Origin: Lateolabrax maculatus
Taxonomy: Eukaryota; Chordata; Actinopteri; Acropomatiformes; Lateolabracidae
NCBI GenBank assembly: GCA_031216445.1
Contig: CM062207.1
Location: 3,858,501-3,922,500 of the forward strand
Length of the DNA: 64,000 nucleotides
Direction: 5' to 3'
Below the pieces are notes generated by a model, which had not been told where the DNA came from, did not search any database, and saw only the letters and a list, made by a program, of their open reading frames with translations. Shown here in pieces: positions 12,352-22,760 of this stretch. The stretch's first letter is position 1. Every line of letters begins with the position of its first letter. A program made the position numbers and the translations under genes.

Positions 12352-12352
<1 letters not shown>
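11762..12352. other. Unique AT-rich DNA, no gene seen
   Basis: No gene or repeat recognised. Confidence 0.7.

Positions 12353-12398
<46 letters not shown>
12353..12398. repeat. (CA)23 microsatellite
   Basis: A pure CA run immediately upstream of the dispersed repeat at 12405-12600. Confidence 0.97.
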
Positions 12399-12400
<2 letters not shown>

Positions 12401-12404
12401 CGTG

Positions 12405-12600
12405 TTTCCATCACACATTACATTAACTAACATTCATTCCCTGGAGACTTACCCTAACCATAAGCAATACTAAGCTCAACCTTCACCTTAAAATTTAGTG
12501 ATTTATGTTATGGGGATTTGTGTTTTGTCCTCATAAGGAAGGCGAGTCCCCACAATGCGACTGTGTAAACAGATTTATGTCCCCACAAACACACACACTC
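12405..12600. mobile_element. Microsatellite-linked teleost dispersed repeat
   Basis: It contains CTGGAGACTTACCCTAACCA near 12440, then TTTTGTCCTCATAAGGAAGG, then GAGTCCCCACAATGCGACTG leading to GTAAACAGATTTATGTCCCC. I recognise this order of phrases from a repeat common in teleosts that usually sits beside CA arrays, as it does here on both sides (12353-12398 upstream, short CA after 12590). No target duplication is visible. Confidence 0.55.
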
Positions 12601-13704
12601 ATATTAACCAGCAGCTATGATGCTCCAGCAAAGTGTGACGTCCAAAAACATAACGCTTTGGCCATAAATGTGCCTCAAAATGCCAAAAATACCAAAGCCG
12701 CGGCTACATAAAAATGCATATAATGTCGACTCTTGGAAACGATGCACACACATGGTCACGTTACCCTCACTAATGTCAAGTGTAACATTCCTGAGTTTTC
12801 CTTATCGTGAGAAGAAGCTGTCCTCCTCGTTCCAGTACCACTCGGCTCCCTGCTCCAACTTCTCGAAACCCCGATTCCTTCCACATCGGTCCCTCATCCC
12901 TCCACCCCAGAAACTAAACCATTCCCAGTGTCTCTTACCTGGCCTGGCCCAGAAAACTTCCATGTCTGTATTCCTAAACTCTCTCCGGCACTGAAACTAT
13001 CACACACATGTCAACTCGGAGGGAAAAGTGGAGCGGCAGAGAGGAGGAGGAGAAGAAGAGGAGGAGAGGCCAGCTGCCTACTGAGGTAAACCCAGTGAGT
13101 CATTCAGGCTGTGGCTGCGAGCGGGTCAGCAGGCAGAAGGGGAAGAGATATAGAAGGAGAGGGGGAACAGAAAGAATAGAAGGCGAGGAGGAAAGAAACG
13201 GTGCAGGGAAGGTTTTCTCTCATGGTGTGGGAGGAGAGAAAGGGAGGAAACTGATGGTGCCGGGTGTTGTGCCTCCCTCTTCGTTTTTTTTTTCTTTCTT
13301 CCTCTTCCCTGCTAACACTTCCCCTTCTCCTTCCTTTCCCTCCCCTCCAGCTCTCACCTTAAACGAATCTACAAATTTTCCCAGAGATTAGTCAAGTGGT
13401 CAATGTGCTTCAGCTAAAGTAGGAACACATATTAGACATATTAGTAATAAGCTGGAAAATAACCCAATAAAGTAATTAGTGTTAGTTATGAACCACATAT
13501 TTCACAGTATTGAAATAATGTGCCACGATATCTACATTTTAATGTTCTCTGCCCCCTTTCCTCTCCTCCATCATGTCTATTGTTGGTGCAGCCCGGGTCC
13601 TTTCCTTCCTCTCCTCAACAGTTACTTCCTGTAAACACTGGAGGTGACAAGAGTGCCCAGCAGCACTCGCACACTGTGTTTTTGCATGCATGCTGTATGT
13701 GAAC

Positions 13705-13705
<1 letters not shown>
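12601..13705. other. Unique DNA with a purine tract followed by a pyrimidine tract
   Basis: No defensible gene. From about 13010 to 13255 the plus strand is GA-rich. From about 13270 to 13350 it switches to CT-rich. The open frames at 12668-12994 (108 codons) and 13008-13391 (127 codons) are plus-strand. The second is Arg-Glu-Lys rich because of the purine tract. The first has ordinary composition but no domain I recognise. Confidence 0.6.

Positions 13706-13746
<41 letters not shown>
13706..13746. repeat. (TG)20 microsatellite
   Basis: A pure TG run. Confidence 0.97.
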
Positions 13747-13748
<2 letters not shown>

Positions 13749-14487
13749 GGGTTGATTCACTTTCAAACCAAAATTTAATTGAAAACACTGTTGTCCCAAT
13801 TATGAACGCTCCTTTGATCTTGACGTGTTGCTTTAACATTGGAAAATGGTTTTGCAGTTTTTAAATATGGAAGAAATAACTGAAGGAAAACATGGAACAA
13901 ACTGTGTCGACTGTAAACGCAGGGAAATATGTGTGTATGTGTGAATGCTTTCTTTTGTGCTGGACTGACTTGAGGGCCAGTTTGGACACTTTTCTTGAAT
14001 TCAGATGCAAAACATGGCTGACTGTTGTTAGGAAGTAAGAGAACAAGAGGTCACAAAGGGCATTACGCTACAGTGTGTATCCTGCAGGCTACTGTATATG
14101 TATATATTCAGTGTTAGATAGCAGATTGAAAAAAAACATGATAAATGCAGATACCATTAATTCACTGTGAACCCAACAAGCTTTCCACAGGTATGAGCGC
14201 CTCTGTTACGAGTATCCCTGCAAGCAAAGCAAGACACAATGGAAAGAATGTATACACTGAAAGCTAGACAGTATATAGTGAGAGTGCTGTGCAGAAAAAA
14301 AGACCATACAAAGGACGAATTAAGGCAACAAAGTCAATGACAGGCATTATTAATACCTGCTATCTGGAAGCCATGGCAGTCTAAGTGTTGGAGAAGCCGG
14401 CCAGGGAGAGCGAGGGCGCTGAGTTCGCAGATCTCCACCGCAGAGAGAGCCAATGATTAATGCTCTCCCCACCTTTAAATACAACAG
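13747..14487. other. Unique AT-rich DNA, no gene seen
   Basis: No feature recognised other than short A/T homopolymers. Confidence 0.7.
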
Positions 14488-14545
14488 CTGAGGTTCCTCT
14501 CAGCAAGGCACTAAACTCCCGACAGCGCCGGAGAAGCTGCTCAGT
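14488..14545 (+). mobile_element. Possible SINE fragment
   Basis: AGGTTCCTCTCAGCAAGGCA, followed by CTAAACTCCCGACAGC, resembles the conserved SINE phrase seen at 6350 and 51035. It is short and diverged, and no promoter boxes are visible. Confidence 0.3.
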
Positions 14546-15678
14546 CACCATTAAAGCTGCGGCTGCACTCGGCGGCCCCTGTGAATCTGAATTTAAAGCA
14601 CAGTGGTGCATAAAAACACCAGTTCTGGAGGAGAAGAAGGGGCTGCGCAGCGAGTCTCCCCGGGATAAATTAAGGTTACAAACGTCCCAACTGGGCTCGT
14701 GCATTTTTTGAGACCTTCAAGACAAGACAGAAACACAGAGGGTGTCTCACTGCAGGCACTGGAGCGAACTGACCAGTCTGAATGTTGCTATGCAACCAAA
14801 AGTAAAGTAATGGATTACATATTTGTGGCTACGCGCGTAAAGCGGGTTGGCCACTAATCACAGGGTTGGCTCGCTGAAGTGTCGGCTCCCGGTGGTAGTT
14901 TGCTGTGTGTGTTTTAATGGGTGAGAGGCAAATTTTATTATATATATGCAGCCATACTTTAAGGTTGCAGTAATGTGATTACAGATATTATTATAATAGC
15001 TGTGATCTGTGGAAGTTGAAATAAAAGGAGAAAACAGGCGATTACTGATTCGATTTTTGAAAGTATATTTCCTGATAACAAGCCAAACATTTGCTCGGAG
15101 TGAAATAAATCGCTGTTGGTGTTTAGCCAATGTGACTGTAACCCCCTGAGCTTCTTTTTAACATTGATTTCTCTCAAGCCTATCTTTTTTCACAGGCACA
15201 AACCTCTCCAAGATAGATTTTCACTAACAAGCCAGTACTGGTTCAGTGGCGTGATAAAGAAAATGAAAAAACAGGATGACTGCAGGGGGTCATTGAATGT
15301 GTGACCTTTATGTTAGAGACCAGATTTAAGGTCTGAGCTGCGGTCCAACTTTTTCTTTGTGTACTCTCTTTATTTTATTTGTTTTTTTACTTAAATACAA
15401 AATAAAAAAAAAGTGATGATACATTCTTGCTGCAAAAGTTTCCTCATGACTTCCACAAACTAAATTCCAACTACTTTGTGTACTTAACTTCCCATGTTAA
15501 AATGCAGCGCAAGGCCTCAGTTCCATCTCAAAGCAGCATCTGCTCTTAATTGTCTCCATCTTCCTTTTGGCTGCAACACGCAATTAATTTTCACGAGCGA
15601 GAAGAGGGATATAAGCTCATAACAGCCTGCGAAGCCACAAAATCTGCATTTCGGAGGAGATGAACAGGAAGAATCCGG
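14546..15678. other. Unique DNA, no gene seen
   Basis: The first 150 bp are GC-richer than the surroundings (CTGCGGCTGCACTCGGCGGC near 14558; CCCCGGGATAAATTAAGG near 14658) and could be a conserved non-coding element. The rest is AT-rich. Open frames on both strands are short and unremarkable. Confidence 0.55.
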
Positions 15679-15745
15679 GTCCACTTTTGTCAAGTCTGAG
15701 ACAAGTCCAAGCAGTTTGGAGATCAAGTCAAGACCAAGTCCAAAA
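15679..15745. repeat. Degenerate CAAGTC direct repeats
   Basis: CAAGTC or CAAGTCC occurs four times in about 60 bp with GAGA-containing spacers. Such CAAGTC-rich stretches are known in dispersed teleost repeats. The unit is irregular. Confidence 0.5.
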
Positions 15746-15950
15746 AACAAAAGATCGACCATTTAATGTTCTTTGTTCTGTTGGTCATTTGTTATAGTTT
15801 GACTTATTGCTGTTGTTGTCACTTAATATTATCAATCACACACAGTTTTGACTTAAGACACGCCGTTCACATGTCAGACCGGTCAGCAGAGCAGACCACG
15901 CATCGAGACATGTGACACGCCCGCCATGCGGCAAACAGATCAGTAGGCGA

Positions 15951-15955
15951 CACAC

Positions 15956-16003
<48 letters not shown>
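15951..16003. repeat. (CA)26 microsatellite with one CG step
   Basis: A CA run with a single interruption near its 5' end. A second CA array follows at 16044. Confidence 0.97.
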
Positions 16004-16005
<2 letters not shown>

Positions 16006-16042
16006 TTGTTAATGAATGGACAAGCCAGTGAATGCACCCACA

Positions 16043-16043
<1 letters not shown>

Positions 16044-16077
<34 letters not shown>
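16044..16077. repeat. (CA)17 microsatellite
   Basis: A pure CA run 40 bp after the previous array. Confidence 0.96.
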
Positions 16078-16081
<4 letters not shown>

Positions 16082-16191
16082 TTGTTGGTCATTGGCACTG
16101 TGCCGACCGGCATTCAATTGACCTGCTTTAACACCTGTACGGTTGCCATGGCAGCGGCAGCCTCGACCACACACTCCCAGGCGCTGTTTCC

Positions 16192-16261
16192 TGTCGCCTC
16201 CCTTTACTCCTCCCTTACTTCTTCTTCTCTCCTCTCCTCTGCTTTCTTTGTCTTTTTTGGC

Positions 16262-16292
<31 letters not shown>

Positions 16293-16498
16293 TCATCATC
16301 CTACATCTCTCTCCTCTCGCTGCTGTTTCTCACAGCTCGTATCTTGCCTGAGATCTCTCAATCGCTTTCTCTAAACCATCTTCCTCCTCGCCTCCATCCA
16401 ATTATCTAAATACACACCCCTTCCCTTTCCCACTCTCATTGTCTCCCCCTGTCTCCCTGTCTCCCCCTCTCTCTCCCTCTCCCTTGCTGCAGGGTGCT
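16192..16498. repeat. Pyrimidine tract including (CT)14
   Basis: About 300 bp with very few purines on the plus strand. It includes a pure CT run at 16265-16292 and ends TCTCCCTTGCTGCAG, which looks like a splice acceptor. The sequence after it (GGTGCTGGCTTTGCTG) stays open for a few dozen codons but is not recognisable as an exon. Confidence 0.85.
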
Positions 16499-18464
16499 GG
16501 CTTTGCTGAAAATGACATCATCCATGTCAAATATATGAATGAACCTGTTCAGTGTGTGTGTTTGTGTTTATGGTCGGTCATGCCCATTAACATGAGTAAG
16601 TGAACGGAGAAAGAACAAATAACGGCAAAGCTGGAAAAAAAGTAGAAAAAAGAATTTCTTTTGTATTTTTGAGCAGAGAAACTAGACCAAAGGAAGAGTG
16701 TTATCAGGTGATGACTAGGACAACGGTTGCATAGCAGCAGAAGAGCACAGAAACAGAGGCATCATATAGAAAAACCTAGTCACTGTGTGTGTTTACGTGT
16801 GTGTGTGTAATACACCAAGGTGTCAGCATCACGGCAACAGTCAAAAATGAACATGACAGAAGAGGGGAAAAAAAGAGTGAAAATGGAGTCGAAACAGAAA
16901 GAGAGAAAGGAGATGAGAGAGGAGGTAAAAAAGGAAAGAAAGATGAAGTGAGACTACTGGCATCGGACTGCACGACACGTCTTCCAAGATGGTCACTATG
17001 TCAAAAAAATCACTGCTCGTGGTCTTACAACCTACATGATGCGCAAAGGGGGGAGGGCACGAGGCAGCAGAGGCTTCAGTGATAAGGAGAGTGAAAAACC
17101 ATGGCATCCGAAGCAAAAAAAGGTTTTACAAGTTTGTCTCGCCGATTTTGTGAGGTGTCCTAGACGCACAATTGGTTGTCAAACGCTACATGGGACAAAA
17201 CAACGAGCTGTCGACACCACACGCCAGACTGAATCTGGAAAACATCGTGCTGTCTGATCCCAGTGTAACAAAACGACATAAAGAGAGATGCGTCTTAGCT
17301 GAACAGAAAGTACGAGAGAGAGAGAGAGAGCGTATGAGGGATAAAAAAATAAGAGTGCAAAGTAAAGAGAAAAAAGTAAAAGAAAAATACCAAGATAGAT
17401 GGAGAGGAGTAGAGAAAGCATAGAGAAAGTAAAAAGAGGAAATAGTGCAGCTAATGGACTCAGGAGGTCTGTCCTGAAAAGATCTCACACCTGCACAGGA
17501 AGTGTTGTATTTATCCTTTACAGTTTGTTTGTAATAAACCGAAGAAGACATAAAAGGAAAATACCCAGAAGAAGAAGGAATTGGCCGTTAATGCGGCTGA
17601 GCAGACTCCCAAAATCCAAAATCTCAGACCTCCACGTGCTGTCTGACTGACAGGTGATTTCTGGGTGGCGCAGTCCAGAAACACCACAGCAGTGCGGACC
17701 CAGGCACCAGAAATTGGGACAAAATGCTGCATATACGGATAGAAAACATCAGAGACCAGATCTGCCAAAGCTCGGTCATCCACAGCACCTTTAGGGCTTC
17801 TGGGCTCAGATGCAGTTTGACAACAAAACAACAAAAGTCTGACATCAAAGATCATCCTTGAGCTCGGGAAAGTAGCTTTGAATTCCAACTCAAGGTCCAC
17901 TTAGAGTAGTCGCCAGTTTCTGAGCACGTAACCTTAAAATTGTGCTTCTTGAACACTTGTGATCACGGTTAAAAGAACCGTTTACTGTTGTGAGGAAGCG
18001 TGAAGCGATCGACGATCTCCCGTGTTTGTACACCCAAAAATCTCCCCCAGCCTGCTCCCGATGAGGTTTTACTGCGTCATCACGATGTAAAATACACAGG
18101 CACACAGGCAATATATGCACAGAAGACATCAGCAGGTCGTTTTAAGTGTTTGACCCCCTTCGTTCATGAAAAATGCACTTCTTCCTTCCACCCATTAAGC
18201 ACCAATTACGCCTCTTGTCCCTGACCGTATCATTGTCACACCAGTGATGACAGTAAATTAAAGTATGTGGAACATAACGCAGCACCTGGTGACAGTAATG
18301 TGACCATCGCGTCTGAAGGCGATAAATACGCCTTCGGATGCTGATTGAAGTCAAGGTCAAATGTATCGGGAAGCGTCTTGTGTTGATTGTTGCGCCACGG
18401 CAGGTGTGTGAAGGCTGCTTGGCTGTCGGTTTGTGTTAAAGCTCACATGCATGCTGCGTGCGCA
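16499..18464. other. Unique DNA with purine tracts, no gene assigned
   Basis: GA-rich stretches lie at about 16850-16960 and 17300-17460 and give Arg-Glu-Lys open frames. A 129-codon minus-strand frame at 17511-17900 has ordinary composition (see findings). A short hairpin sits at 18312-18338. Nothing here supports an annotated gene. Confidence 0.5.
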
Positions 18465-18484
18465 CACACACACACGCACGCACG

Positions 18485-18524
<40 letters not shown>

Positions 18525-18528
18525 CACT
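18465..18528. repeat. CA microsatellite with GCAC steps
   Basis: CA runs flank a CGCACGCACG block. Open frames through it on both strands read Thr-His or Cys-Val strings. Confidence 0.95.
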
Positions 18529-18659
18529 GTTCTCCAGGGGATGTGCATATAGTGTGTGTGGACAGAGTGAGCATATGGGTGTGTTTACTCTCGGCTGGCA
18601 CTGTGTGTACTGTGCGGTTCTGCAGCATGACCTAAACACTTCGCATGTGTGTTTTTAAT

Positions 18660-19050
18660 GTAACGTCCTCCTCCTCCTCCTTCATCTTCCTCTTCATCCC
18701 CCCCCGTGCACCCAGTCCTTCGTCGTGCCTGCCTGTACGTCGTTCATCTCCACCTCTCCTTAAAACGCTCATCCCTACTATTTTCTTTCATCCTTTCCTC
18801 TCTCTCCCCCTCGTTCTCCCTCCTTCCCTCCTCACCCCCTCCTCCTCTCTCTTTCTGCTCCATCCTCTTCCTCACCTCCCGCTGCCCCCTCTCTCACTCC
18901 ATCCCCTCCATCCCCTCCTCTTCCTCCTTTATCGTCCGACGAGGAAGCAAGTAAGAGGGGCAGATTTACAAGGGCTGTCATCTCCGCTTCTCTCTCGTTT
19001 CCCTTCCCCTCCCTCTCTTTCTCTCCCGCACACTGTCCCTGCCTCGCTCG
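18660..19050. repeat. Long pyrimidine tract
   Basis: A CT-rich stretch of nearly 400 bp with (TCC)n words at its 5' end. The 144-codon plus-strand frame across it is Pro-Ser-Leu rich and reflects composition. It is followed by a short CG-containing block (CGGCGATAATTAAAGAGCCC near 19068). Confidence 0.85.
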
Positions 19051-19284
19051 CCCTCTCGCTCGCTCTCGGCGATAATTAAAGAGCCCCCTAGTAATCCCAT
19101 CCAGCCGTGCAGGACGAGGCAGTGCAGCCGAGCAGTCACACACTCTAACACACACAAATGCACGAGACTGCAGCATGTGGCAGTGGTATGCAAAATGTGT
19201 GAAACATTAAAACCATAGTATTTTCACACACAGACACACTTTCAGCTCAGCAGCAGCAGTATACCAAAAGCTACTACTGGAGGA

Positions 19285-19309
19285 CACACACACACACACA
19301 CACACACAG
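19285..19309. repeat. (CA)12 microsatellite
   Basis: A short CA run just before the tandem array at 19.42 kb. Confidence 0.94.
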
Positions 19310-19419
19310 AAACACACATGCAGTCTCTAAGCCCAGTCGCACGCCAAGAGGCAAAAGACCAATTGACCTAGTTCATTCAAACCTGGCAACCCAGACGAAG
19401 GAAAAGATGACTGGAGGAT

Positions 19420-20960
19420 AAGACGGATGGATGGATGAAAAAAGCAGGATGGACATGAAATTTTTTGGATGGACGGATGGAAAATTGGCAGATAAATGGA
19501 TGGAGAAATTAAATGAATTGGTATGAAATAAATGGAGGAAAAGATGCAATGATGGATGGATGGATGCATGACAGAGGGATGAAAAGGAAGATGCATGGAC
19601 ATGAAACACCTGAATATGAGACATTTCAGATGGTGGGATGGAGAATAAATGGACGAACGGAAACACAGGATCATTAGATGGAAGACCGGTAATAGACAGA
19701 TAAATGGATAACTGAATGAATGGAGGCTTGCCAAGGGCATGTGTACAAAGTGAATAAAGGAGAAGATGCATGGACTGGTTCTTGAAAAGAAGGATGCAAG
19801 GACGTTGTACACCAGAATGACGGAAGATTGGATTAGCTGGTAAAACAATACTAGATAGATAGATCAATGGATAGATAGGTGAATAAATAGAGGCTTGCCA
19901 GCTAAGATGTAGATGGAGGACAAAAAAAATTGTGGATGGAGGGTGAAAAGAGATAAGTATGAACGTGAGACCTCAATATACTTGTAGCACATTTTGGATA
20001 CAATACTACATGGATCAATAGTTTGACACAGTGGATGGGTGAATGAATTTAGGTTAAGTTAAGCTGTGTATTTGTGAGTAAGATGGAAAGATGACTGGAT
20101 GCAGAAATTGGGAGAAAAATAGATGAAAGGAAGCCTGGAAAACTAGTAATAAATAAAGAAGATCAAGCTCAGATGAAGAGGTGAATGAATGGAGGCTCGT
20201 ATGTGCGTATAGGATGGATGGAGGAAAAGATGCATGGACGCATGGATGGAGGAGTGAAAAGAAGGAGACGTGGACATGAGACACCTGAATATGAGACATT
20301 TCGGAAGCAGAAATTGGGAGATGACAATGGATTGGGTGCAAAGGCAATAGTAGATAAACCAACAGACAGACAGGTGAATACATTGCGGCTCGCCAAGTTA
20401 TGTGTGCAAGATGGATGGAGGAAAATACGTATGGCTGGATGCATGGACGTGAGACACCTGAATAGTAGACGTTTTGAATGGAGGGATGGAGAAACAGAAA
20501 GAAAAATGACATAACAGTAGTCGATATACATATCAACGGATAAATAGACAGATGGTGAATGAATGTGCGCTTGCCAGCATGAGTGTGTGTAAAATGAATG
20601 GAAGAAAAGACGCATGGATGTGAGACACGTGAATCTGAGACATTCTGGATATAGAAACTGAAAGATAAATGGACGGAAGAGAATTGATTGCAGGGAAAAG
20701 ATAGAAAAGACTAGATGGGCTCATGAATAGATAGAAAGATGGATGTATGGATGAATGAGATGTGCATGTGTGTGTGTCAGATAAATGGAGGAAAGATGAA
20801 TGGATGGAGGGGCGAAAAGAGGGACGCATGGATGTGAGACACCTGAATACGAGACATTTTTGCATGTAAGGACGCACTGAATGGAAAGCCATTACTACAC
20901 AGACAGATCGATAGAACGAAGACTGACAGACAGACAGAGAACAAATGAATGAAAACACGA
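19420..20960. repeat. Degenerate GGATG minisatellite with a higher-order unit of about 170 bp
   Basis: The plus strand is dominated by GGATGGATG, ATGAATGA and AGATAGAT words. On top of this a landmark phrase close to GAGACACCTGAATATGAGAC recurs at about 19603, 19967, 20278, 20451, 20622 and 20836. The intervals are about 364, 311, 173, 171 and 214 bp, which fits a unit near 170 bp with double units and indels. A second landmark (GAGGCTTGCCAAG or variants) recurs between them. Long minus-strand open frames (173, 164, 160, 148, 141 and 151 codons) run through the array and repeat peptides like SHIQVSHVHAS. Their overlap in several frames argues for a repeat artefact, not a gene. Confidence 0.88.
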
Positions 20961-21080
20961 TATATATAGAAAGATAAAGTACCTGTTGCCGATTTCGGTC
21001 TGTGTCTTCCTTTGGGCCGTCGTTGGGAATTGCCCATACTATTCTTCCTGTCCCAAAACATCACCGCCTCATTCCACCAG

Positions 21081-21140
21081 CACACACACACACTGACTGA
21101 CTGACTGACTGACTGACTGACTGACGGACTGACGGACAGA
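21081..21140. repeat. CA run joined to a (CTGA)n tetranucleotide array
   Basis: A short CA run (21081-21092) passes directly into about eight CTGA units. The last units are altered to CGGA and CAGA. Confidence 0.95.
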
Positions 21141-21190
21141 CAGAGAAGCTGACGAGGTGTGTGTGCGTTAAAGCGGGAGTGTGCAAGAAA

Positions 21191-21217
21191 GTGTGTGTGT
21201 GTGTGTGTGTGTGTGTG
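21191..21217. repeat. (GT)13 microsatellite
   Basis: A pure GT run. Confidence 0.95.
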
Positions 21218-21276
21218 AGAACAGAGCGTCACAGCATCACTGAAGCTGTCTGCATCCCGGAGTGTGTGACTGCATG

Positions 21277-21280
<4 letters not shown>

Positions 21281-21312
<32 letters not shown>
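21281..21312. repeat. (TG)16 microsatellite
   Basis: A pure TG run. Confidence 0.96.
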
Positions 21313-21314
<2 letters not shown>

Positions 21315-21402
21315 GCTCGGCATGTGATTGCGGATGAGGGTGAACGAGGGAGAGTGACAGAAGACGAGAAAGAGAGAGAGAAGAGTGTGTGTCCTACGCA
21401 AC

Positions 21403-21427
<25 letters not shown>
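21403..21427. repeat. (GT)12 microsatellite running into GAGA
   Basis: A GT run immediately followed by GAGAGAG. Confidence 0.94.
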
Positions 21428-21433
<6 letters not shown>

Positions 21434-21488
21434 CTCGCCTGAGTGCACCGCGCTACGTGAGCTGTTGACAAAGCAGGCTGTGTGCCGG

Positions 21489-21510
21489 TGTGTGTGTGTG
21501 TGTGTGTGTG
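21489..21510. repeat. (GT)11 microsatellite
   Basis: A short GT run. Confidence 0.93.
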
Positions 21511-21668
21511 AACATGAGTGTGCAAGCATGTGTGTGTGTTTGAGAGAGAAAGAGAGAGCGAGAGACGGTTATAGAAAGTATGTATGAGCACCTCTACACA
21601 TTTCAATGAAAGGTTTTGCTGTTGCCAATGAGCATGTGCGTATATTTGTGTTCGTGTGTGTGTGTGAG

Positions 21669-21669
<1 letters not shown>

Positions 21670-21730
<61 letters not shown>

Positions 21731-21754
21731 AGGGAGAGAAAGAGAGAGAGAGAG
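21670..21754. repeat. Long (AG)n microsatellite
   Basis: About 50 bp of pure AG followed by GAGGGAGGGAGGGAGAGAAA and a second AG run. The open frames through it read Arg-Glu on the plus strand and Ser-Leu on the minus strand. Confidence 0.97.
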
Positions 21755-21884
21755 CATTCGTTGTGATGATTAGCTTCCAGCCAGTCGCATCCAGCCGGTG
21801 CTGTTCAATTCATAAAGAGCCAGGAAGAAGGCAGCCAATCAGAAGCCAGAGGGCGAGAGAGGAAGATCAAGTTAGTACAAGAAA

Positions 21885-22020
21885 CAGAGAGAGAGAGAGA
21901 AAGAGGGAGAGAGAGAGAAATAGAGATATGGGGGATGGAGTGAAGGAGGTAGAGCGAGAAATAGGAAAAAAGGGGAGGGGTGGAAAGAGAGTGATAGAGT
22001 GGCTCACTATCAGCTATGTG
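21885..22020. repeat. GA-rich tract with short AG runs
   Basis: A purine-rich continuation of the AG region, which runs up to the Tc1-like element. GA-rich sequence resumes on the far side (22451 onward), so the element appears to have inserted into a purine tract. Confidence 0.85.
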
Positions 22021-22042
22021 ACTCGAAAACAGAGGAGAAATG

Positions 22043-22448
22043 CACTATATGGCCAAAAGTATGTGGTCATCTCCGTCCACATACTATTGTCCAAGTACTT
22101 TTGGGGTCTGAGCTTCATCCCTTGGTTCCAAATAAGAAAATGAATGAATGAATGACAAGACACCACCAAGGTCATACATGCCAGATCCAGAGAGCTGCGT
22201 TCACATTTTCAAACAATACTTAAAGGAAAGTCCAAAAACGAAGAAAACCAATCAAATTATTTTCATATTTTCAGACCTTCACTGTGTACAACATTTAGAA
22301 ATGGCTGACAAAAACATTCACTATATAACACTGAAAAAATCAGAGTAAATAGTAATAATTTTTCCAGCTTTTGACACATAAGTGTCTTGACACAAAGACA
22401 CATATCAGTGTAATGTTTGGGTGTCCACATACTTTTGGCCTTATAGTG
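22043..22448. mobile_element. Tc1-like non-autonomous element (MITE)
   Basis: About 406 bp bounded by inverted repeats. The left end begins CACTATATGGCCAAAAGTAT and the right end, on the opposite strand, begins CACTATAAGGCCAAAAGTAT. The first 24 bases match at 23 positions. The right flank is TA and the left flank TG, fitting the TA duplication of Tc1/mariner elements with one base changed. The interior is AT-rich, with no transposase frame, so it would depend on a transposase from elsewhere. Just inside the left end a diverged inverted copy of the terminus (CCACATAC... TACTTTTGGGG) could fold back on it. The GTGTCCACATACTTTTGGCC end is shared with abundant fish Tc1 families. Confidence 0.88.
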
Positions 22449-22450
22449 TA

Positions 22451-22760
22451 ATTGCAGAGAGAGAGAGAAACAAGAGTGATGGAGAAAAGCTGCAGTGGAG
22501 TGAGAAGGTGGAAAGAGAAAGGAGAAGAAAAGAGGGAAGTGTATACTGACAGTCAGAGGAATGAATAAATGAAGATTGGGTGGGTTCAGACGGAGGGGAG
22601 AGAAATTGAAAGTGAAGTGAGCGGTACAGAGAATGAGATTGGGAGGGTGAAAGAGGGAGACAGAGAGAGGGACAATGGGGAGAATACAGAATGAGGAGAG
22701 GAGAGGAGAGTTGATGAAAGGCAGGATGAGTGAAGTAAGGTTTTTGGGAGGAAATAACAT
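22451..22760. repeat. Purine (GA-rich) tract
   Basis: The plus strand is mostly G and A from about 22451 to 22745. The 183- and 118-codon minus-strand frames opposite are Leu-Ser-Pro rich because of composition. Confidence 0.85.

Noticed and set aside
16440..16560. Possible exon after a strong polypyrimidine tract ending CTGCAG
   Set aside because: The downstream frame is short, has no recognisable protein and no convincing donor site. CT tracts ending in CAG are frequent by chance in this window.
19420..20960. CRISPR-like array
   Set aside because: The spaced landmark phrases are diverged, intervals vary from 171 to 364 bp, and the between-sequence is itself related. It is a decayed tandem repeat in animal DNA.
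21616..22143. 175-codon plus-strand frame with an Arg-Glu block
   Set aside because: The Arg-Glu block is the translation of the AG microsatellite, and the frame then runs through GA-rich DNA into the Tc1-like element.
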